Source of the DNA: Streptomyces sp. NBC_00271
GTDB lineage: Bacteria > Actinomycetota > Actinomycetes > Streptomycetales > Streptomycetaceae
Direction of reading: 5' to 3'
Length of the DNA: 64,000 nucleotides
Assembly: GCF_036178845.1 (NCBI RefSeq)
Contig: NZ_CP108070.1
Location: forward strand, 6,138,001 to 6,202,000
The stretch's first letter is position 1; every line of letters begins with the position of its first letter. The notes beneath the pieces were generated by a model, which was not told the DNA's origin, did no database searches, and saw nothing but the letters and a program-made list of their open reading frames with translations. This document shows positions 54,181 through 63,469 of the stretch, piece after piece. Made by a program: the position numbers and the translations under genes.

Positions 54181-54200
54181 TCGTTACGTGTCGTTACGTG
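54181..54200. repeat. Tandem 10-bp repeat upstream of metG
   Basis: TCGTTACGTG is repeated twice without a gap, just upstream of the ribosome site of metG. It could be a protein-binding site or a spacer in the leader; no function is apparent. Confidence 0.55.
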
Positions 54201-54272
54201 GGGTGACGATCGTCGGTGCTGGTCGTACCGTCGGTCGTCTTGCGAACCTTGAAATCGTAGCCGACATGGGTG

Positions 54273-54314
54273 GGCCGCCCGTTTCCCTTTTCAAGGGGTG
54301 GGAAACGGGCGGCC
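54273..54314. terminator. Terminator after the VWA protein gene
   Basis: GGCCGCCCGTTTCCC (54273-54287) and GGGAAACGGGCGGCC (54300-54314) form a perfect 15-bp stem around a 12-base loop, 31 bases past the VWA gene stop. Confidence 0.8.
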
Positions 54315-54344
54315 TCGGATTGTTCTCGTTGGGCCTACGGAGTG

Positions 54345-56078
54345 CTACGGGCGCCAGTTCTCCAGTACGCCCTCGTAGACCTCCGCGTCGGTCAGCTCAC
54401 GCGGGGTCGGGCCCGCGTGGAAGAAGGCCGTGTTGTCGGTCTTCAGCTTGCGGAGGTAGTCGAAGGCCTTGTTGTCCTGCTCGCCGAACGCGACGAACGA
54501 GAAGAACACGGTGGGGTGGTCCTTCGCCGCGTCCGTGAGGGACTGGGTGGCGGGGGTCTTGGCGTCCGGGGCGCCGTCCGTCTGGAAGATCACCAGGGCC
54601 GGGTCGGTGGTGCCGGACTTCTGGTGGTGCGTGACGACTTCTTCCACCGCGATGTGGTAGCTCGTACGGCCCATGCGGCCGAGGCCGGCGTGGAGGTCGT
54701 CGATCTTGTTCTCGTGCTCGGAGAGGGTGAGCTCGCCGGTGCCGTCCAGTTCGGTGGAGAAGAAGACGACCTGGACCTTGGCCTCGGGGTCGAGGTGGGC
54801 GGCGAGGGCGAGGGCCTGCTCGCCGAGGGCCTGGGCGGAGCCGTCCTTGTAGTACGGGCGCATGGACGCGGAGCGGTCGAGGACGAGGTAGACCTTGGCC
54901 CGGGTGCCGGTGAGGTCCCTCTTCGCGAGGGCCGTTCCTGCTTCCTGGTAGGCGGTGGCGAGGTCGGGGGCGTGGGTCTTCACGTGGGTGAGGGGGGTGG
55001 CGGGGGTGTCGGTGCCGGTCGTTCCGGCCTCGGCTTCGCCTTCGGCCGGGTCTTCTTCCCCGCCCGCACCACCCGTGACGCTCTCGTCGTCGGGTGCGGG
55101 TGGCCCCGCCGGGGGCTGATCGCCGTCGGCGGCGACCGGCTCGTTCGCCGGGGCTGCCACCGGTTCGGTGACCGGTTCCGTGGTCGGTTCGGTGACCGGT
55201 TCCGCGGTCGGTTCGGTGGGGATTTCCTCGGCGGTGACCGGGGCGGGGGTTTCCTCGGCGGCCGGCTCCGAGGGCTCCTCCGCGGCGGGCTCGGGAGCCT
55301 CTTCGGCCACGGGCTCGGAGGCCTCCGCGGCGACCGGTTCCGGGGTCTCCTCGGCGGCGGGCGCGGGGGCTTCTTCGATGACGGGTTCCGGCTCGGGCTC
55401 GGAGACCTCCTCGGCCACGGGCTCGGGAGCCTCTTCGGCCGTGGGCTCGGGCTCCGGGGCGGACACCTCGGGAGTTTCGGCGACCGGCTCCGATTCGACC
55501 ACGGGCTCCGGCTCGGGCGCGGGCGCCTCGACCACGGCCTCAGCCTCGACCGCGGCCTCAGCCTCGACCTCTGCCTCAGCTTCGGCCGGAGCCTCGACCT
55601 CGACCTCAGTCTCGGCCACCGGCTCGGCCTCAGGCTCCGCCGCGACCTCGGTCTCGACCTCGGCGGCGCTCACCGGCTCGGGATCCGGAGCCGGAGACGG
55701 AATCGAAGCGGAAGCAGAAGCGGGAGCGGGAGCGGGAGCGGAATCGGCAGTCGGAGTCGGCTCCGTCTCGGCCTCCTCCGTCGCCTCCGTCGCCTTCGTC
55801 TCCTCGGTCGCCTTCTCCTCCAGTACCGGCTCCGCCGGCTTGGGGACCGTGACGTTGTCGAAGGCCGCCGACACCAGCTCGTCCACCACGGACGGCTCCG
55901 ACGAAGGTGCGGGGATCTTCGGCTCGGCCTCCTGAGCAGGAGCCGGTGCGGGCTCCGGCTCGGTGGCAGGGGCCGGGACCGTGGGGGCCGTAGCCTCCGT
56001 CGGCGAGGTCTCCGCGTCGGCGTCACGCCCCTGGCGTGAGCGGCCGAACGCGTTCCGCAGGAGAGTGAGAATGCCCAT
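54345..56078 (-). CDS. VWA-domain protein with long Glu-Pro-Val-Ala repeat region
   Basis: 577 residues. A short basic N-terminus ([16 protein letters not shown]) is followed by a low-complexity acidic region (about 20-340) with repeats of EPVAEE, EPAAEE and TEPTTEPV type, likely an extended spacer. The C-terminal von Willebrand A domain (about 385-577) has MIDAS-type motif [11 protein letters not shown] and matches the tellurium-resistance TerF/TelA-associated VWA proteins ([24 protein letters not shown]). It is probably a protein-interaction module using a metal ion. The ATG at 56078 has GAAGGG 8 bases upstream. Confidence 0.75.
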   Translation of the reverse strand: MGILTLLRNAFGRSRQGRDADAETSPTEATAPTVPAPATEPEPAPAPAQEAEPKIPAPSSEPSVVDELVSAAFDNVTVPKPAEPVLEEKATEETKATEATEEAETEPTPTADSAPAPAPASASASIPSPAPDPEPVSAAEVETEVAAEPEAEPVAETEVEVEAPAEAEAEVEAEAAVEAEAVVEAPAPEPEPVVESEPVAETPEVSAPEPEPTAEEAPEPVAEEVSEPEPEPVIEEAPAPAAEETPEPVAAEASEPVAEEAPEPAAEEPSEPAAEETPAPVTAEEIPTEPTAEPVTEPTTEPVTEPVAAPANEPVAADGDQPPAGPPAPDDESVTGGAGGEEDPAEGEAEAGTTGTDTPATPLTHVKTHAPDLATAYQEAGTALAKRDLTGTRAKVYLVLDRSASMRPYYKDGSAQALGEQALALAAHLDPEAKVQVVFFSTELDGTGELTLSEHENKIDDLHAGLGRMGRTSYHIAVEEVVTHHQKSGTTDPALVIFQTDGAPDAKTPATQSLTDAAKDHPTVFFSFVAFGEQDNKAFDYLRKLKTDNTAFFHAGPTPRELTDAEVYEGVLENWRP

Positions 56079-56229
56079 GTGCGCAACCCTTCGCATGAGT
56101 TGAAGCCGTCAATCCCTGGCCAGGACGGACACGTAAGGTTAGCGGCCGTCTTCGGCGATCTTGGGCAGGGTCGGGTACCGACAGGTAGCGGTGTCAAGAG
56201 CGTTATCAAGACCCCTGTGAGAGCGGGAG

Positions 56230-56251
56230 GTTCACACTCTGTTCACCCGGC
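56230..56251 (+). promoter_or_regulatory. PHO box (PhoP-binding direct repeat)
   Basis: GTTCACACTCT (56230-56240) and GTTCACCCGGC (56241-56251) are adjacent 11-bp units starting GTTCAC, the Streptomyces PhoP direct-repeat signature. The box lies 70 bases upstream of the phoX start, suggesting activation under phosphate starvation. Confidence 0.72.
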
Positions 56252-56320
56252 CGCAGGGTGCTTGCACCCGCACCCCCCTAGCGTCACGCTCACACCAAGG
56301 GTTCGTATGGGGAGAGTAAA

Positions 56321-58405
56321 GTGCGCAGACTGCTGCCGTTGATCGGAACGCCCGGTTCGCATCCCGGTGGGCGATCCGCCCTGACCTGTCGGTTCCGCTG
56401 TGGTGACGCATGCTTCCACGAGGTGCCCAACACCAGCGACAACGCGTACGTCGGTGATGTCATCGCCGGTGCGATCGGTCGCCGTTCGATGATGCGGGCC
56501 GCGGCCGTCGTCACGGTCGCCACGGCGACGGGTGCGGCGGTCGTCGGCACCGGCGCCCAGGACGCGCGGGCCGCTCAGGCGGTGGAAGGGGGCGCCGCGG
56601 CCCGTACCGGACACACGGTCGACAAGGCCGCGCGCGGGCTCCGGTTCAGCCCCGTCGCGCCGAACACCGCCGACGCCGTCACCGTCCCCGGTGGATATGG
56701 CCAGAATGTCGTCATCCGTTGGGGTGAGCCCATCCTGCGCGGTGCTCCCGCCTTCGACCCGGAGCACCAGACCGCCACGGCCCAGGCCGGCCAGTTCGGT
56801 TACAACAACGACTTCCTCGCTCTCCTCCCGCTGCCCGGTGAGCGCGGTCGGCAGCTGCTCGTGGCGAACCACGAGTACACCGACGAGGTGCTGATGTTCC
56901 GCGGCTACGACCCCGCGAACCCCACCCGTGAGCAGGTCGAGGTGGCGTGGGCGGCCCACGGTCTGTCCGCCGTCGTGGTCGAGGAGGACCGCAGGACCGG
57001 TCGGCTCACCGCCGTCACCCGGCACGCCCTCAACCGTCGTGTCACCGCCACCACCGAGTTCCGGCTCACCGGCCCCGCCGCCGGGTCCGACCTGCTCAAG
57101 ACCTCCGCGGACCCGACCGGCCGCAAGGTGCTCGGCACGCTCAACAACTGCTCCGGCGGCACCACCCCCTGGGGCACCACGCTGCACGGCGAGGAGAACT
57201 TCAACCAGTACTTCGCCAACGCGAGCCGTGACACCGACAAGCGGTACGGGCTCGGTACGGGCGCGACCGAGCGCAAGTGGGAGCGGTTCGACAAGCGGTT
57301 CGACGTGGCGCAGGAGCCCAACGAGTCGCACCGCTTCGGATACGTCGTCGAGTTCGACCCGTACGACCCTTCCTCGAGGCCCCGCAAGCACACCGCGCTG
57401 GGCCGCTTCAAGCACGAGGCGGCGACCGTGCGGCTGACGGACGACGGGCGGCCCGTCGTCTACACCGGCGACGACGAGCGTTTCGACTACTTCTACAAGT
57501 TCGTCGGCAGCAAGCGGATGCGGCACGGTTCCTCGCGCTCCGTCCGGGAGCACAACCTCTCCCTCCTCGACGAGGGGACGCTCTACGTGGCCCGGCTGAC
57601 CGGCGACTCCCCGGCCGCCGAGATCGACGGGAGCGGGAAGCTTCCGGCCGACGGGGAGTTCGACGGCAGTGGTGAGTGGATTCCGCTGGTCACCGCGACC
57701 GCCCGCGGGGCCGTCTCGCACGTGGACGGGATGACGGTCGAGGAGGTCCTCGTCTTCACGCGGCTCGCCGGTGACAAGGTCGGCGCCACCAAGATGGACC
57801 GGCCCGAGGACATCCAGCCCTCCCCGCACACCGGGAAGGTCTATGTCGTTCTGACCAACAACACCAACCGTGGCAAGGCCGGGTCCGCGGGCGCCGACGA
57901 GGCCAATCCGCGCAACGCCAACAAGCACGGGCACATCCTGGAGCTCACCGAGCGCCGGGGCCGCGCCGAGGCGACCACCTTCGGCTGGTCGCTGTTCCTC
58001 GTCGCGGGCGACCCCGCCGACCCCGCGACCTACTTCGCGGGCTTCCCGAAGGACAGGGTCAGCCCGATCTCCTGCCCGGACAACGTGGCCTTCGACCCGC
58101 ACGGCAACCTGTGGATCTCCACGGACGGCAACCAGCTCGGCTCGCACGACGGCCTGCTGGGCGTGGCGACGAAGGGCGAGCGGCGCGGTGAGCTGAAGCA
58201 GTTCCTGACGGTGCCGACCGGCGCGGAGACCTGCGGGCCGATCATCCAGGACCGGCGGGTGCTCGTCGCGGTCCAGCACCCGGGCGAGATCGACGGCGCG
58301 TCGGTGGAGAAGCCGGCGAGCAACTGGCCCGACGGACCCGGGAAGATCGTGCGCCCGGCGGTCGTCTCGGTGTGGCGCACGGACGGCTGCGACATCGGGG
58401 TCTGA
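56321..58405 (+). CDS. phoX: PhoX-family alkaline phosphatase, Tat-exported
   Basis: A 694-residue calcium-dependent phosphatase of the DUF839/PhoX family that frees phosphate from organic esters outside the cell. Its signal lies after a 50-residue leader, as in PhoX: IGRRSMMRAAAVVTVATATGAAVVG (twin Arg near 54-55), which suggests Tat export. PhoX-typical regions are LLVANHEYTDEVLMF, NNCSGGTTPWGTTLHGEENFNQYF, MDRPEDIQPSP and CPDNVAFDPHGNLWISTDGNQ. The GTG start follows GGGGAGAG. A PHO box lies upstream. Confidence 0.86.
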   Translation: MRRLLPLIGTPGSHPGGRSALTCRFRCGDACFHEVPNTSDNAYVGDVIAGAIGRRSMMRAAAVVTVATATGAAVVGTGAQDARAAQAVEGGAAARTGHTVDKAARGLRFSPVAPNTADAVTVPGGYGQNVVIRWGEPILRGAPAFDPEHQTATAQAGQFGYNNDFLALLPLPGERGRQLLVANHEYTDEVLMFRGYDPANPTREQVEVAWAAHGLSAVVVEEDRRTGRLTAVTRHALNRRVTATTEFRLTGPAAGSDLLKTSADPTGRKVLGTLNNCSGGTTPWGTTLHGEENFNQYFANASRDTDKRYGLGTGATERKWERFDKRFDVAQEPNESHRFGYVVEFDPYDPSSRPRKHTALGRFKHEAATVRLTDDGRPVVYTGDDERFDYFYKFVGSKRMRHGSSRSVREHNLSLLDEGTLYVARLTGDSPAAEIDGSGKLPADGEFDGSGEWIPLVTATARGAVSHVDGMTVEEVLVFTRLAGDKVGATKMDRPEDIQPSPHTGKVYVVLTNNTNRGKAGSAGADEANPRNANKHGHILELTERRGRAEATTFGWSLFLVAGDPADPATYFAGFPKDRVSPISCPDNVAFDPHGNLWISTDGNQLGSHDGLLGVATKGERRGELKQFLTVPTGAETCGPIIQDRRVLVAVQHPGEIDGASVEKPASNWPDGPGKIVRPAVVSVWRTDGCDIGV

Positions 58406-58435
58406 AGCCGCGGTCGCGAACGTCGCGTACGGGTT

Positions 58436-59377
58436 CTAGGGGAGGGCTGGGACGGGGTTGTCCACGCCGCTGCGTTCCAGCCACTCCCGGTAGGCCGGGG
58501 ACTGCTGTGCCGTCTCCCGGTACGCCTCCGCCAGGTCCGGATAGACGCCGTCCAGCTCGGTCTCGGTGCGGGCCGCGAGCAGCAGGCGTACGCCGAGGGG
58601 GTCGCCGTACAGTCTGCGGACGACCGACTCGGGGCCGGACTGGCGGGTCGGCTGGCAGACGGTGATGACCTCACCGGTCGCCACCAGGGACGCCGTCGTG
58701 TGGTAATCGCCGTGCAGGACACGGGGGTTGATCCCGGCCGAGCGCAGCATCCGGTGCACCGCGTCCCACTCGCCGTCGACCGTCGGATCGATCATCCAGC
58801 GGTCCTCGGCCAGGTCGGAGAGGTGTACGACGGAGCGTGCGGCGGCCGGGTGGTCGTTCGGCAGGGACACGAACTGGGGCTCGCGCTCGACCAGGACGCG
58901 CAGCCGCAGCCCGCTGGGGATGCGCAGCGGGCAGCCCTCGACCTCGTGCACGAAAGCCACGTCGAGCCGGCCCTCGGCGACCAGGTTGAGCAGGGCGTTC
59001 GCGGACACGTCCATCTGGAGGACCGGCTCCTGGCGGCGTTCGCGCAGTCGGCGCAGCCAGCCCGCGAGGGCACGGCTCGCGGTGGAGCCGATGCGCAGTT
59101 GGGGGTCGTCCGCGGCGGCGGCGCGGGCCTCCGCGACCAGGGACCGCATTTCGGCCACCAGCGGGCGGGCCCGGCCGAGCACGACCCGGCCGAGCGGGGT
59201 GGGCCGGCAGCCGGTACGTTCGCGGGTGAACAGCTTCCCGCCCAGCTCCTGTTCGATCCGCCGCAGCTGGGTGCTCAACGAGGGCTGGGCAACGCCGAGC
59301 AGGCGCGCGGCGCGGTGCAGGCTGCCGGTGTCGGCGATGGCGCACAGCGCGCGGAGATGCCGGACCTCAAGCTCCAT
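58436..59377 (-). CDS. LysR-family regulator divergent from snapalysin gene
   Basis: A 313-residue LysR-type regulator: helix-turn-helix (about 3-62, RHLRALCAIADTGSLHRAARLLGVAQPSLSTQLRRIEQEL) and a periplasmic-binding-type effector domain (about 92-300). The arrangement matches the snpA-snpR pair of Streptomyces, in which the LysR protein activates the protease gene. The ATG at 59377 (MELEVRHL) is the usual LysR start, with a weak ribosome site. The name snpR is not assigned because identity was not verified. Confidence 0.82.
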   Translation of the reverse strand: MELEVRHLRALCAIADTGSLHRAARLLGVAQPSLSTQLRRIEQELGGKLFTRERTGCRPTPLGRVVLGRARPLVAEMRSLVAEARAAAADDPQLRIGSTASRALAGWLRRLRERRQEPVLQMDVSANALLNLVAEGRLDVAFVHEVEGCPLRIPSGLRLRVLVEREPQFVSLPNDHPAAARSVVHLSDLAEDRWMIDPTVDGEWDAVHRMLRSAGINPRVLHGDYHTTASLVATGEVITVCQPTRQSGPESVVRRLYGDPLGVRLLLAARTETELDGVYPDLAEAYRETAQQSPAYREWLERSGVDNPVPALP

Positions 59378-59426
59378 GCCGTCGGAGCCTAAGTCGGAAG
59401 CGTGGGTTGCACCAGACGTATAAATC

Positions 59427-59496
59427 CCTTGCAAGGCAGGCGAGTTGGGCGCTCCGGGACGGTGCGGGCAGCTCGTCCCGATAGGGCTGTCCTATC
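59427..59496. promoter_or_regulatory. Two inverted repeats in the LysR-snapalysin gap
   Basis: CCTTGCAAGG (59427-59436) is a perfect 10-bp palindrome. GATAGG-GCTGT-CCTATC (59480-59496) is a perfect 6-bp inverted repeat with 5-base spacer, resembling LysR-type T-N-A-containing sites. Both lie between the two divergent starts; the second is the better operator candidate, 80-97 bases before the snapalysin start. Confidence 0.5.
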
Positions 59497-59576
59497 GCCG
59501 ATTGCCATCATCACAGCGGACGCACAGGCATCGACACTCACCGATGACGACTTCCACCCCCACACAAGGAGTCATC

Positions 59577-60251
59577 GTGCGATTCTCCCTGCCCATGCTC
59601 TCGGCCGCGGTCGGGTTGGGCCTCACGGCCGCCACGTTCGGCGCGGTTCCGGCCACGGCGGCCCCCGCCCCCGCCTCCGCGTCGGCCCCGTACGCCGCCT
59701 ACTCCGGATCGGCCGCGGAGGCCAAGGCGAACCAGGCGTTCTTCCAGGCGGTCATCAGGTCCGTCGCCGAGAAGCGCGCCGCGAACCCGAGCAGCGCCGC
59801 CGCCGTCACGGTCGTCTACAACGCCTCCCGCGCGCCGTCCTTCAGCGCGGAGATAGCGCGCAGCACCCAGATATGGAACAGCGCGGTCTCGAACGTCAAG
59901 CTCCAGTCGGGTTCGGCGTCGAGCGCCGACTTCACCTACCGCGAGGGCAACGACTCGCGTGGCTCCTACGCCTCCACGGACGGCCACGGCAGCGGGTACG
60001 TCTTCCTCGACTACGCGCAGAGCGAGCAGTACGACCCGATCCGTATCACCGCGCACGAGACCGGCCATGTGCTGGGTCTGCCCGACCACTACTCCGGTCC
60101 GTGCAGCGAGCTGATGTCGGGCGGTGGCCCCGGCCCGTCCTGCACCAACGCGATCCCCAACGCGACCGAGCGCTCGCGCGTCAACCAGCTCTGGGCCAAC
60201 GGTCTCGCACAGGCGCTGGACAAGGCCCTGAGCAAGAGCAACGCCCGCTGA
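59577..60251 (+). CDS. snpA: Snapalysin (M7 metalloendopeptidase), secreted
   Basis: The small neutral protease of Streptomyces, 224 residues with a signal peptide (about 1-30, [23 protein letters not shown]) and a short propeptide. The zinc site is [11 protein letters not shown] (His160, Glu161, His164, Asp170 in the extended HExxHxxGxxD motif of M7), with the Met-turn SELM (Met180) and Cys176/Cys189 probably disulfide-bonded. The GTG at 59577 has AAGGAG 5 bases upstream. It is divergent from a LysR gene. A terminator follows. Confidence 0.9.
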   Translation: MRFSLPMLSAAVGLGLTAATFGAVPATAAPAPASASAPYAAYSGSAAEAKANQAFFQAVIRSVAEKRAANPSSAAAVTVVYNASRAPSFSAEIARSTQIWNSAVSNVKLQSGSASSADFTYREGNDSRGSYASTDGHGSGYVFLDYAQSEQYDPIRITAHETGHVLGLPDHYSGPCSELMSGGGPGPSCTNAIPNATERSRVNQLWANGLAQALDKALSKSNAR

Positions 60252-60289
60252 TCACCTGACCCGTCAACAGCCAGTCCCCACCCCCCACA

Positions 60290-60324
60290 GGTGCGGGCCG
60301 TCCCCTGCACGGGCGGCCCGCACC
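60290..60324. terminator. Terminator after snapalysin gene
   Basis: GGTGCGGGCCG (60290-60300) and CGGCCCGCACC (60314-60324) form a perfect 11-bp stem; three more pairs can form inside the 13-base loop. It lies between convergent genes. Confidence 0.75.
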
Positions 60325-60368
60325 CCCCTGTTTCCGGGCCGGACGACGCGGCTGCTGTCTCCGGTCGG

Positions 60369-62351
60369 TCAGTGCGGTGACGCGATGGCGCGGGCCGCCG
60401 CGACCTCCTGGCGCAGTGGCTCCAGCACACTGCCGGCCGGCCCGGTGAGATCCGTACGGACCGCGACGAGGGTGTCGGTCTCGCGAAGCCCGTCCGACAA
60501 CTCCCGCAGTTGCAGCGCGACGTGGGAGATCTCGGCCGAGGAGGGGCACTGGGCGCCGTGCCGGATCCGTACCCCGGCGGCCGTGGTCGCGTCGACGATC
60601 CGCTCGACCGCGACGACGAGCGGCAGCCAGGCGGCGGCGCGCCGACCACTGGGCGGCGGTTCGCTCAGGGCGCGCTGGAACTCCGTGCGGATGGCGGACA
60701 GGTCGCGGTAGAGGCGGCGGCGCATCCGGGCGCGGGCCGCGGGGTCGACGTCCGCTCCGAAGGCGTACTCCACATAGCGGGCGGTGTCCGCGACCGCGTC
60801 CGCGAGGCGGTCGCCGACCCGGGTGTGCCAGCTCTCCGGCCACAGCAGATAGCCGGCGACGAGGGCGATCGCGCAGCCGATGAGGGAGTCGACGAGGCGT
60901 GGCACCAGCAGGGCGGTGCCCAGCTGGTTGAGGACGTCGGAGAGGAGGAGGATCACCGGGGTGACGGCGGCGGTCTGGTAGCCGTAGCCGCGTCGGCCGA
61001 GGACCGGGATGAGCGGGCCGAGGACGAACATGACCGGCACGTCCCACCAGCCGAGCGGCACCAGGGCGAGGACGACGGCCGCGACGACGAGTCCGGCCAC
61101 CGTGCCGAGCGCGCGCAGCAGCGCCCGGGAGAAGACCGAGCCGAAGTCGGGCTTCATGACGAAGGTGATGGTGAGGGCGACCCAGTACGAGCGGGGCACC
61201 GGGACGAGGGAGACCAGGGCCTGGGCGAGGCCGATGCAGAGGGCGAGGCGCAGGCCGTAGCGCCAGGAGGCGGCGGACAGCAGGACGTTGCGGGAGGCGC
61301 GGGCGGCGCGCACGCGCAGGGATGGGGGTCCCCCCTGGTCGAGCGAAGCCGAGAGCTTGGGGGAGGGCCTGCCGAGGCGGTCGTCGACATTGCGGAGGGA
61401 CGCCTGGCCGGCGGACCGGTCGCTGACGACGTCGGCGGCGTGCCGCAGGGCGTGGTCGACGGCGCGAGCGGTCTCGTTGGTGGGGACCGGGAGGCCGAGC
61501 CCTATGGGGCCGGTGTAGCCGGTCTCGACGGCGTCGGCGAGGTGGCGCAGGGCGTCCGGGACCTCGGGGGCCAGCGGCTCGTCGAACTGGTGGGCCGCCG
61601 GGGCGGCTTCGATGATGGGCGTGATGGCGTTGAGCTGGGCGAGCAGCCGGGCGAGTTCGGGGTTGCGGCCGTGGTGGAAGGCGCGCCGGGCGAGGGCGAG
61701 GTCGTAGGACTGGTTGAGGGACTGGGTGACGGCGAAGCGGATGTCGACGTACCGCTCGGTGCCGGTCGCGGCGAGCAGGTCGGCGACGGTCCGGTAGGTG
61801 TGGGCGACGGCGGCCCGTTCGGGGATGCCCGAGCGCAGCGGCCAGGCGAGCAGGGCCAGGGCCAGGACGAGGAGGCCGCCGCCGGACATCAGCACGGGCG
61901 CGAGCCACCAGGATCCCGGCAGGGGAAGTCCGGCGCCGATGGAGCAGTTGAGCAGGAGCAGCAGGCTGGACACGGAGGCCACGGCGCCGATCGTCGAGAT
62001 CATCCCGGAGACGAGCGCGACGCCGGTGACCGCGCCGACGGCGACCCAGCCGTGGCCGTGGACGAGCGAGCCGATGGTGACGCCGATCGCGCCGAAGAGC
62101 TGGGGGATCGCGATGTTGAAGATGCGCATGCGGTAGGCGTCCGCGGTGTCGCCGATGACGCCGGACAGGGCGCCCATGGAGGCGAGGGCGCCGTACGCGG
62201 GTTCGCCCGCCGCGAGGCCGATCGCCAGCGGCAGGGCCAGCGCGATCGCGGCGCGCGCGGCGGCGGCCCAGGGCACGGGGGCCTGCTGCGGTCGGAGGTT
62301 CCTGACCAGCCAGTCGGGAGGGGTGAGAACACTGGGCAACTGGCGGGGCAT
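60369..62351 (-). CDS. FUSC-family membrane protein (aromatic-acid-exporter-like)
   Basis: A 660-residue membrane protein with two halves of about 5-6 helices each (about 30-175 and about 355-505) and intervening and C-terminal cytoplasmic segments, like AaeB/YccS-type FUSC proteins that may export aromatic acids. The second half has [25 protein letters not shown] hydrophilic linker (about 320-350) contains LDQGGPPS, encoded by a known type of Streptomyces repeat (61322-61366). The ATG at 62351 is used; its ribosome site is weak. It lies 39 bases downstream of the next gene on the same strand. Confidence 0.82.
   Translation of the reverse strand: MPRQLPSVLTPPDWLVRNLRPQQAPVPWAAAARAAIALALPLAIGLAAGEPAYGALASMGALSGVIGDTADAYRMRIFNIAIPQLFGAIGVTIGSLVHGHGWVAVGAVTGVALVSGMISTIGAVASVSSLLLLLNCSIGAGLPLPGSWWLAPVLMSGGGLLVLALALLAWPLRSGIPERAAVAHTYRTVADLLAATGTERYVDIRFAVTQSLNQSYDLALARRAFHHGRNPELARLLAQLNAITPIIEAAPAAHQFDEPLAPEVPDALRHLADAVETGYTGPIGLGLPVPTNETARAVDHALRHAADVVSDRSAGQASLRNVDDRLGRPSPKLSASLDQGGPPSLRVRAARASRNVLLSAASWRYGLRLALCIGLAQALVSLVPVPRSYWVALTITFVMKPDFGSVFSRALLRALGTVAGLVVAAVVLALVPLGWWDVPVMFVLGPLIPVLGRRGYGYQTAAVTPVILLLSDVLNQLGTALLVPRLVDSLIGCAIALVAGYLLWPESWHTRVGDRLADAVADTARYVEYAFGADVDPAARARMRRRLYRDLSAIRTEFQRALSEPPPSGRRAAAWLPLVVAVERIVDATTAAGVRIRHGAQCPSSAEISHVALQLRELSDGLRETDTLVAVRTDLTGPAGSVLEPLRQEVAAARAIASPH
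61322..61366. repeat. Dispersed Streptomyces repeat inside a coding region
   Basis: A tract reading ATGGGGGTCCCCCCTGG, then GAGCGAAGCCGAGAGCTTGG and GGGAGG, resembles, from memory, a sequence that recurs between Streptomyces genes. Its GGGGGTCCCCCC core can fold back. Here it is in-frame within the FUSC gene. Confidence 0.65.
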
Positions 62352-62390
62352 GGACCCATTATGACCGCATCGCGCCACCGCTCCGGGGGC

Positions 62391-63398
62391 TCATTTGTGC
62401 TGGTGAAGGGTGATATCGACGACGAGCGCGCGATGGTCGCTGCCGGCGATGCCGAGGAAGGTGCCCGCGTTCGCGGAGAAGTCCCGGGAGACGAGGACGT
62501 GGTCGATCTGGGCGCCGAGGGTGGGGGCGGTGCGGGCGGGCCAGCTGGGGGTGCGCGGGGAGCCGGCCAGGCGGGCGCTGTCGCGCAGTCCGGTGTCGAG
62601 GATGCGGCGGAACGCGGCGTGGTCCTGGGAGGCGTTGAAGTCCCCGGCGAGGATGGTGGAGCCGTCCTTGCCCGCGGCGGCGTAGTCGCGCAGTTCGCCG
62701 AGCTCGTGCCGCCACAGTGCGACCTGCCCCGGCAGCGGTGGCATGGGGTGCGCGAGCTGGAGCCGTACGGCGTGCCCCTGTACGTCGGCCACGGCCCCCG
62801 GCATCCCCATCGTCCCGCGTACGCCGTCCGCCACCGCGAGCGGGAACCGGCTGATGATCACGGAGCCGTCGGATCCGGCGCCCTCGACGGACACGCGGTA
62901 CGGATAGGCGCCCCCCGGGCCCTGGAAGGCCTTCTTGAGCGCGGCGGAGCACGTGTACTCGCACTCCTCCACGAACACGATGTCGGGCCGTCGCTGTTCG
63001 ACGGCGGCGACGAGCGCGCGGGCACCTCTTCCGAACTGCACGTTCGACGTCATCACCCGCAGTTCGGCGACCGGACTCCCGGTCGGCTCACTGGTCCTGC
63101 CGTAGGGCTCGATGTACCAGGCGAGCGCGCCCAGCACCAGCACACCCCACACCATGCCGATGAGTCGGCGGGCGAACAGGGCGAGCAGGAGTGCGAGGCC
63201 GGTGGGCGCCAGGAGCCAGGGCAGGAAGGCGAGCAGTTGGGGCACGGGGGTGATGCCGTCGCTGTCGGCGGCCCGGCATCCGACTACCACGCTCACCCCG
63301 GCCAGCAGCAGCCCGCCCGCCCAGGCCGCGCCCCGTCGGCCCCCGGACCGCGTCGGCCGGTCCTCGGACCCCGCCGGGGCAGTCACCGCAGTCTCCAC
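62391..63398 (-). CDS. Membrane-anchored endonuclease/exonuclease/phosphatase-family protein
   Basis: 335 residues: three N-terminal transmembrane helices (about 23-40, 50-75 and 80-95), then an EEP fold catalytic domain (about 105-335) facing outside. Catalytic and metal motifs are MTSNVQFGRG, IVFVEECEY (Glu), IISRFPL, ILAGDFNASQDH (Asp-x-Asn) and IDHVLVSR with GSDHRALVVD (Asp-His). Similar anchored domains act on phosphodiesters or phospholipid-type substrates; specificity is unknown. The start is GTG at 63398. It is 71 bases downstream of an alpha/beta hydrolase gene and 39 upstream of the FUSC gene, probably one operon. Confidence 0.8.
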   Translation of the reverse strand: METAVTAPAGSEDRPTRSGGRRGAAWAGGLLLAGVSVVVGCRAADSDGITPVPQLLAFLPWLLAPTGLALLLALFARRLIGMVWGVLVLGALAWYIEPYGRTSEPTGSPVAELRVMTSNVQFGRGARALVAAVEQRRPDIVFVEECEYTCSAALKKAFQGPGGAYPYRVSVEGAGSDGSVIISRFPLAVADGVRGTMGMPGAVADVQGHAVRLQLAHPMPPLPGQVALWRHELGELRDYAAAGKDGSTILAGDFNASQDHAAFRRILDTGLRDSARLAGSPRTPSWPARTAPTLGAQIDHVLVSRDFSANAGTFLGIAGSDHRALVVDITLHQHK

Positions 63399-63469
63399 GT
63401 CCGGGCCTGCCTTCCGCTCGTTCGCGTGGGGTGCCCGAATCCTCCCTCACCGACGGGTGGGGCGTCTGC

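Noticed and set aside
54165..54344. Possible T-box or SAM-type leader of metG
   Set aside because: No T-box sequence, no SAM-riboswitch-like core and no long leader; only a tandem repeat and a terminator for the neighbouring gene are present.
55168..55935. Ser/Gly/Ala-repeat plus-strand frame resembling a surface protein
   Set aside because: The apparent repeat is the complement of the Glu-Pro-Val-Ala repeat in the VWA gene; no signal peptide or ribosome site.
54270..56039. Plus-strand Arg/Gly-rich frame opposite the VWA gene
   Set aside because: It derives from the repeat-rich coding region read backwards and has no plausible function.
56243..58279. 678-residue minus-strand frame within phoX
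   Set aside because: The phoX gene has a PHO box, Tat signal and PhoX motifs; the opposite frame is compositional shadow.
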